Source: Pandoraea terrae (GTDB taxonomy: Bacteria > Pseudomonadota > Gammaproteobacteria > Burkholderiales > Burkholderiaceae). From it: a stretch of 64,000 nt of DNA. The stretch is taken from contig NZ_CABPRZ010000001.1 in NCBI RefSeq assembly GCF_902459695.1, forward strand, positions 124,001-188,000, in the 5' to 3' direction. The notes beneath the pieces were generated by a model that did no database searches, had not been told where the DNA came from, and saw only the letters and a list, made by a program, of their open reading frames with translations. This document shows, one piece after another, positions 59,413-64,000 of this stretch (position 1 is its first letter; every line of letters begins with the position of its first letter). The position numbers and the translations under genes are program-made.

Positions 59413-60345
59413 ATGGATCTTCGTCAGCTTCGCTATTTCGTCGCCGTCGCCGAAGAGCGCCATTTCGGGCGCGCGGCCCAGCGGTTGGCGATGACCCAAC
59501 CGCCGCTCTCGCAACAAATCCGGGCGCTCGAGGATTCGCTCGGGGCGCCGCTGTTCGTGCGCACCAAGCGCTCGGTGGAGTTGACTGCGGTCGGGCGCCA
59601 GCTGCTACCGGAGGTGCGGCGCATCCTGGGCGATGCCGACGGCCTGAAGGCGCTCGCCCAAGGACTGGCGCACGGCGAAGTCGGCACCTTGTCGCTGGGC
59701 TTTGTCTCAACCGCCGACTATGGCATCCTGCCGCCACTGTTGCGAGAGTTCGGCGAGCGTTACCCGCGCGTGCGGTTGCAGTTGCTGGAGGCGACGAGCG
59801 ACGTGCAGATCGAGGCCTTGATGGCGGGCCGCCTGGATGCGGGCCTTTTCATCCCCCCGGTGCCGGCGCGTTTCGCAAGCGAGTTGTCGTATTTGCCGAT
59901 CGTGCGCGAGCCGCTGATGCTGGCCCTTCCGGCAGACCGCGCCGGGGCCGGTACCGAAGCCGTGAGCCTGAACGATTATGCGCGCGAGCCATTGATCGTG
60001 TTTCCGCGCCGCGTCGCGCCGGCCTTTTATGACATCATTATGGGTTGCTATAGTGCATGCGGGCTGACGCCGCGCGTGGGGCAGGAGGCGATCCAGATGC
60101 AGACGATCGTCAGTCTCGTCTCCGCGGGCATGGGGGTGGCGTTGGTGCCGCAGTCGTTGTGTCATCTGCGGCGAACTGGCGTGGTGTATCGTGCGTTGCG
60201 GGCAAGGAACGCCCTGATCGAGACCGGGCTGTTGTGGCGCACCGCGGAAGTCACGCCGGTGCTGGAAGGGTTTCTGGAAACCGCGCGCGGTGTGGCGCTA
60301 CGGCTGCCTGCGCTGCCGCAGGACATGGCCCACGGGCCGGCGTAA
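59413..60345 (+). CDS. LysR-family regulator, probably of ilvD
   Basis: 310 residues: MDLRQLRYFVAVAEERHFGR and AAQRLAMTQPPLSQQIRALE form the CatM/BenM-type helix-turn-helix, then an effector-binding domain (GEVGTLSLGFVSTADYGILP, SLVSAGMGVALVPQSL). Its divergent placement from ilvD parallels IlvR/ilvD in Caulobacter (established there). Regulation of ilvD by this protein is inferred from layout and the palindrome. Confidence 0.92.
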   Translation: MDLRQLRYFVAVAEERHFGRAAQRLAMTQPPLSQQIRALEDSLGAPLFVRTKRSVELTAVGRQLLPEVRRILGDADGLKALAQGLAHGEVGTLSLGFVSTADYGILPPLLREFGERYPRVRLQLLEATSDVQIEALMAGRLDAGLFIPPVPARFASELSYLPIVREPLMLALPADRAGAGTEAVSLNDYAREPLIVFPRRVAPAFYDIIMGCYSACGLTPRVGQEAIQMQTIVSLVSAGMGVALVPQSLCHLRRTGVVYRALRARNALIETGLLWRTAEVTPVLEGFLETARGVALRLPALPQDMAHGPA

Positions 60346-60380
60346 TCCATGGAAATACGAATAACACGCCGGCCGTGGGC
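60328..60380 (+). terminator. Long hairpin overlapping the LysR stop codon
   Basis: GCCCACGGGCCGGCGT and ACGCCGGCCGTGGGC pair over 15 bp with one bulged G, with a 22-base loop that is AT-rich. The left arm lies in the last codons of the LysR gene. No T-run follows. It may end LysR transcription in a factor-dependent manner or protect the message end. Lgt starts 52 bases on. Confidence 0.55.
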
Positions 60381-60431
60381 GAAACCGCGGTACGTCAGGA
60401 ACTTTTGATTGCGAATTCATTCTTCTGATCC

Positions 60432-61322
60432 ATGCTGATTCATCCTCAATTCGATCCGGTCGCGATTCATCTCGGCCCCTTGGCGATCCGCTGGTACGGT
60501 CTCATGTACCTCGTCGCATTCCTTCTGTTCCTGACGGTAGGCCGCCTGCGCGTGCGCCAGCCGCACATTGCCGCGCAAGGTTGGCGCGCGCAGGATCTCG
60601 ACGACATGCTGTTCTACGGTGTGCTCGGCGTGATCCTCGGCGGCCGTCTCGGCTACGTGATTTTCTACAAGTTGTCGTATTACCTGGCGAACCCGCTCGA
60701 CATCTTCAAGGTGTGGGAGGGGGGTATGTCGTTCCACGGCGGCTTCCTCGGCGTGCTGGTAGCGATGTGGCTGTTCACGCGAAAGCGCGGCCAACCGCTG
60801 CTGAGCGGCACGGACATGATCGCGCCGCTGATTCCGCTGGGCCTGGCGGCCGGCCGTCTGGGCAACTTCATCAATGGCGAATTGTGGGGGCGTGTCACGC
60901 GCGCCGATGCACCGTGGTCGATGCTGTTCCCGCAAGCGGCGCAGGAGGACGCCATTTGGGCGGCGTCGCATCCGCAGCGCCTGGCTGACATGGGGCTGCA
61001 AGCCGTCTGGACGCAGTACCAAGGCCTGACGCGTCATCCGTCGCAGCTCTACGAGGTTGCCCTCGAAGGCATTGCGCTGTTCCTCGTGATGTGGATTTTC
61101 GCGCGGCGCGCGCGACCGGTCGGCGCGGTCTCGGGCATGTTCCTGATCGGCTACGGCGCATTCCGATTCCTGGTCGAGTTCACGCGAGAGCCGGACAGCT
61201 TCCTGGGGTTGTTGTCGCTTGGCCTGTCAATGGGCCAATGGCTATCCTTGCCGATGGTGATCGTCGGCGTGTGGATGTTGTGGTGGTCTTACCGGCGCAA
61301 GGGAGCCCATCGTCCGGCATGA
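60432..61322 (+). CDS. lgt: Prolipoprotein diacylglyceryl transferase
   Basis: 296 residues, seven membrane helices. Lgt transfers diacylglycerol from phosphatidylglycerol to the lipobox Cys. Signature features: [31 protein letters not shown] with the essential His, and [18 protein letters not shown] with the essential Arg. The C-terminal half shows [20 protein letters not shown]. Start ATG 60432 has only a weak ribosome site. Confidence 0.97.
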   Translation: MLIHPQFDPVAIHLGPLAIRWYGLMYLVAFLLFLTVGRLRVRQPHIAAQGWRAQDLDDMLFYGVLGVILGGRLGYVIFYKLSYYLANPLDIFKVWEGGMSFHGGFLGVLVAMWLFTRKRGQPLLSGTDMIAPLIPLGLAAGRLGNFINGELWGRVTRADAPWSMLFPQAAQEDAIWAASHPQRLADMGLQAVWTQYQGLTRHPSQLYEVALEGIALFLVMWIFARRARPVGAVSGMFLIGYGAFRFLVEFTREPDSFLGLLSLGLSMGQWLSLPMVIVGVWMLWWSYRRKGAHRPA

Positions 61323-61421
61323 TTCGGGGCAAACGACTCAGGCCGAAGCATTCAGTGTCGGTAACGACGCGGTCGAGTCTCCGAACCCTTACACAGGCAT
61401 GAATCGAGCAGGAGGGCCGCG

Positions 61422-62225
61422 ATGAGCGGGACATCAGCAGGGGCAGTGCGGCGTGACGACAGCGCATTGGCCGACGGCATCGTCACGCTGTCGCTGTCCA
61501 ATCCCGGCAAGCTCAACGCGATATCGGCGGCGATGTGGCAAGCGCTGCGGGAGATGGCCGTCGCGCTCGATGTTGACGAGCGGGTGCGGGTCATCGTGGT
61601 GCGCGGCGAGGACGGTAATTTCGCGGCGGGCGCAGACATCGAGGAATTCCCGGTGCAGCGCGGCAGCTACGATGCCTTGCGGCACTACCACGGGGAGATC
61701 ATTGGTCCGGCGCTGGACGCGTTGGCCGCGTGCCGGCATCCGACCGTGGCGCTGATCGAGGGCGTGTGTGTCGGCGGCGGGCTCGAGATCGCAGCGCATT
61801 GCGATCTGCGTATCGCGGGAGAGGGCAGCCGGTTCGGCGTGCCGATCAACAAGCTGGGCTTTCCGATGGCGCCGGGAGAACTGCGCGGGGTGCTCGCGCT
61901 GGCTGGCCGGGCGACCGTGCTGGAGATCCTGCTCGAGGGCCGCGTTTTCGGCGCGGCGGAAGCGCAGGAGAAGGGGTTGCTGACGCGTGTCGCCGCCGAT
62001 ATGGATGTCGCGGACGCAGCGTACGCGGCAGCGCGGCGGATCGCTGCGGGCGCACCGTTGGCGGCACGCATCAACAAGCAATTGATTGCGCGGCTGTCGC
62101 CGCCGGTGCCGCCACTCTCGGAAGCGGAATGGCAGGCGGCATTCGCCTACTGGAATTCGGATGACCACCGGGAGGGCGTCGAGGCGTTCCTCGCAAAGCG
62201 TGCGCCGCGCTTCACGGGCCGGTGA
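61422..62225 (+). CDS. Enoyl-CoA hydratase/isomerase family protein
   Basis: 267 residues, AGGAGG 6 bases before ATG. Crotonase fold: NPGKLNAISAAMWQALREMA, the oxyanion-hole GEDGNFAAGADIEEF, CVGGGLEIAAHCDLRIAGEG, and NKLGFPMAPGELRGVLALAG. The catalytic Glu positions of true hydratases are not clear here: the second-Glu region reads FPMAPGE. It could be hydratase, isomerase or decarboxylase. It is 124 bases before the malonyl-CoA synthetase; methylmalonyl- or malonyl-CoA decarboxylating crotonases are an attractive alternative (inference). Confidence 0.88.
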   Translation: MSGTSAGAVRRDDSALADGIVTLSLSNPGKLNAISAAMWQALREMAVALDVDERVRVIVVRGEDGNFAAGADIEEFPVQRGSYDALRHYHGEIIGPALDALAACRHPTVALIEGVCVGGGLEIAAHCDLRIAGEGSRFGVPINKLGFPMAPGELRGVLALAGRATVLEILLEGRVFGAAEAQEKGLLTRVAADMDVADAAYAAARRIAAGAPLAARINKQLIARLSPPVPPLSEAEWQAAFAYWNSDDHREGVEAFLAKRAPRFTGR

Positions 62226-62349
62226 TTCACTACCCGATGATCTGGCGATCAGCCGCTATCATGTGACACCGCCGGCCATTCAAGCCGGCTGCCGCCCAAC
62301 GATGATTCGACATGATTTTTTTGCGCACGACCGGTGCGCCCCATTGACG

Positions 62350-63885
62350 ATGTCCGACGCCAATCTTTATACACAGTTTGCCGCCCGTTTTCCCGCCGAC
62401 ATGTCCGCCTGTGCGATCGAAACGCCGGACGGTCTTTATTACAGCTGGGACGATATGGAGCATGCTTCCGCACGCCTGGCCCATTTGCTGGCCAGTCTCG
62501 ATCTGCCACAGGGCGCGCGCGTCGCGGTGCAGGTCGAGAAGTCGCCCGAAGCTTTGCTCCTGTATCTCGCGACGCTGCGTGCGGGGTTGGTGTATCTGCC
62601 GCTGAACACTGCGTATCGTGAGGCGGAGATTGCATACTTTGTCGAAAATGCGGAACCGTCGGTCGTAGTGTGCAGCCCCGCGAATTTCGGCTGGGTGTCG
62701 AAGGTGGCATTCAAGGCGAACGTGGGACATGTCTTCACGCTGGGCGACGACCGTACGGGGTCGCTGCTCGAACGTGCGGCGTATCATTCGGACACGTTCG
62801 CGACGGTGCCGCGCGCGCCGGAGGATCTCGCCGCGATCCTGTACACGTCCGGGACGACAGGCCGCAGCAAGGGCGCGATGTTGTCACACGGCAATCTCGC
62901 GAGCAATGCGCGCGTGCTGCATGAGTTCTGGGGCTGGGCCGATCGTCCGGCAGGTAGCGACGTCTTGCTGCATGCGTTGCCGATCTTCCACGTGCACGGG
63001 CTGTTCGTGGCGAGTCACGCGGCGCTTCTGTCGGGCAGCAAGATGATCTGGCTGCCGAAGTTCGATGCGCAGCAGGTGCTACGCCATTTGCCGCGCTCGA
63101 CGGTCTTCATGGGGGTGCCGACCTACTACGTGCGCCTGCTGGCCGAAGCGGGGCTCGACCGGCAGGCATGCGAGCAGATCCGTCTGTTCGTGTCGGGCTC
63201 TGCGCCGCTGCTGCGGGAGACGTTCGAGGCATTCCGCGAACGTACGGCGCACACGATTCTCGAGCGCTACGGGATGTCGGAAACGGTCATGCTGGTCTCG
63301 AATCCGTACCGCGGCGAGGCCGCGCAGGTGCGCCGCGCAGGAACGGTGGGGGTGCCGCTGCCGGGGGTGTTCGTGCGTATTGTCGACGATGCCGGGGTGG
63401 CCAGCGGGCAGGGGGAGATCGGTCACATCCAGGTACGCGGACCGAATGTGTTCGCCGGCTACTGGCGGATGCCGGAGAAGACGGCGGACGAGTTCACGGA
63501 GGACGGCTACTTCAAGACGGGCGATGTGGGTAAATTCGACGACGACGGGTACTTGCACATCGTGGGGCGCTCCAAGGACCTGATCATCTCGGGCGGGTTC
63601 AACGTGTATCCGAAGGAGATCGAGGGATTCATCGACGAGATGACGGGCGTGGCCGAATCGGCCGTGATCGGCGTGCCGCATCCGGATTTCGGCGAGGCGG
63701 TGGTCGCCGTGATCGTGCCCCGAGGCGGCGCGGTGCCCGATGAGGCCGCAGTGATCGGCGCGCTCAAGCAGAAGATCGCCAACTTCAAGGTGCCCAAGCG
63801 CGTTCACTTTGTCTCGGAACTGCCGCGTAATGCGATGGGCAAGGTGCAGAAGAATTTGCTGCGGGAGCGGTTTGCGGTGATGTGA
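62350..63885 (+). CDS. matB: Malonyl-CoA synthetase (MatB-like AMP-forming ligase)
   Basis: 511 residues from ATG 62350; ATG 62302 is possible, and neither has a clear ribosome site. AMP-forming acyl-CoA synthetase: P-loop ILYTSGTTGRSKGAMLSHGN, LPIFHVHGLFVASHAALLSG, ILERYGMSETVMLVSNPYRG, and A8 hinge LHIVGRSKDLIISGGFNVYP with the C-terminal Lys in LPRNAMGKVQKNLL. The words RLFVSGSAPL and ERYGMSET.M.SNPY match characterised MatB proteins. It makes malonyl-CoA (or methylmalonyl-CoA) from the free acid. No malonyl-CoA decarboxylase matA is beside it. Confidence 0.9.
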   Translation: MSDANLYTQFAARFPADMSACAIETPDGLYYSWDDMEHASARLAHLLASLDLPQGARVAVQVEKSPEALLLYLATLRAGLVYLPLNTAYREAEIAYFVENAEPSVVVCSPANFGWVSKVAFKANVGHVFTLGDDRTGSLLERAAYHSDTFATVPRAPEDLAAILYTSGTTGRSKGAMLSHGNLASNARVLHEFWGWADRPAGSDVLLHALPIFHVHGLFVASHAALLSGSKMIWLPKFDAQQVLRHLPRSTVFMGVPTYYVRLLAEAGLDRQACEQIRLFVSGSAPLLRETFEAFRERTAHTILERYGMSETVMLVSNPYRGEAAQVRRAGTVGVPLPGVFVRIVDDAGVASGQGEIGHIQVRGPNVFAGYWRMPEKTADEFTEDGYFKTGDVGKFDDDGYLHIVGRSKDLIISGGFNVYPKEIEGFIDEMTGVAESAVIGVPHPDFGEAVVAVIVPRGGAVPDEAAVIGALKQKIANFKVPKRVHFVSELPRNAMGKVQKNLLRERFAVM

Positions 63886-63913
63886 CTGCGGCTGGCGTTG
63901 TCGGTGAACGTCG

Positions 63914-63939
63914 GGGAGGGGCATGTGTCCCCTCCCTTT
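63914..63939. terminator. Terminator after matB
   Basis: GGGAGGGG-N7-CCCCTCCC followed by TTTG; 8-bp GC stem between matB and a convergent gene, so probably used from both sides. Confidence 0.75.
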
Positions 63940-63947
63940 GTGCTTCA

Positions 63948-64000
63948 TTACCGGGTCATCTGGACCGAGCCGGACACGGTGACGGTGACCTGCGCCTTGC
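63948..64000 (-). CDS. 3' end of a minus-strand gene of unknown function
   Basis: Only the last 17 codons are visible, ending KAQVTVTVSGSVQMTR and TAA (63948-63950). The alternating Val/Thr pattern suggests beta strands of a secreted or surface protein. Support comes from the convergent arrangement with the terminator. Product unknown. Confidence 0.4.
   Translation of the reverse strand, partial: KAQVTVTVSGSVQMTR

Overview
The window reads as a chromosomal segment of a high-GC betaproteobacterium of the Burkholderiaceae (Burkholderia, Paraburkholderia or Pandoraea type). The grounds are protein-level resemblance and gene order: cysB, cysHDN, cobA, cbiX, lptG-lptF, pepA-holC-DUF2486, a small cytochrome c, ilvD with a divergent LysR gene, then lgt. 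There is one tRNA gene, tRNA-Leu(CAA) at 41298-41382. There is no rRNA and no CRISPR array. The genus is an inference from memory of gene order, not from a search.

Left part, 1 to about 41.2 kb, is accessory and catabolic. It opens with a cut-off LacI-type regulator, a TnpB-only IS200/IS605-type element and the C-terminal stump of an enolase-superfamily acid-sugar dehydratase. A membrane-bound CadC-like regulator follows. Next is a LigI-like amidohydrolase / GntR / DUF1932 dehydrogenase / RraA-type aldolase / two MFS carriers cluster (4.9-11.7 kb). Then come NnrU, a 2-hydroxycarboxylate carrier, a class A penicillin-binding protein and a secreted dienelactone-hydrolase-like protein. The 19-27 kb block has an NMT1-like binding protein, an MFS carrier and a Tat-exported lactonase divergent from an aconitase paralogue, plus a GntR regulator with two winged helices. 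A 32-bp palindrome sits between the divergent arms. From 28.3 to 37.2 kb, under a divergent LysR gene, is a tight operon of a split transketolase, an SDR, a TRAP transporter with fused DctQM, a second full-length transketolase and a D-2-hydroxyacid dehydrogenase. Phasin plus PhaB, a HicAB toxin-antitoxin pair with a nearly leaderless promoter, and a tyrosine-integrase stump beside tRNA-Leu close this part.

Right part, 41.5 to 64 kb, is mostly core. A hydroxyisobutyrate-dehydrogenase-like gene, a LivK-type binding protein and a DUF2783/flavin hydroxylase pair come first. CysB and the sulfate-activation genes follow: TauE, APS reductase, ATP sulfurylase and sirohaem methyltransferase/chelatase. 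The sulfite reductase gene usually found here is missing. Then come the LptFG lipopolysaccharide exporter, leucyl aminopeptidase, Pol III chi, dihydroxyacid dehydratase, Lgt, an enoyl-CoA hydratase and malonyl-CoA synthetase.

The most interesting items are four. First is the double-transketolase/TRAP operon, a candidate unassigned ketol-transfer route. Second is the aconitase-lactonase cluster with its unusual regulator and long palindrome. Third is the integrase stump at tRNA-Leu with a recurring TTGCGGA motif and a 20-bp perfect palindrome. Fourth is the compact sulfate cluster lacking cysI.
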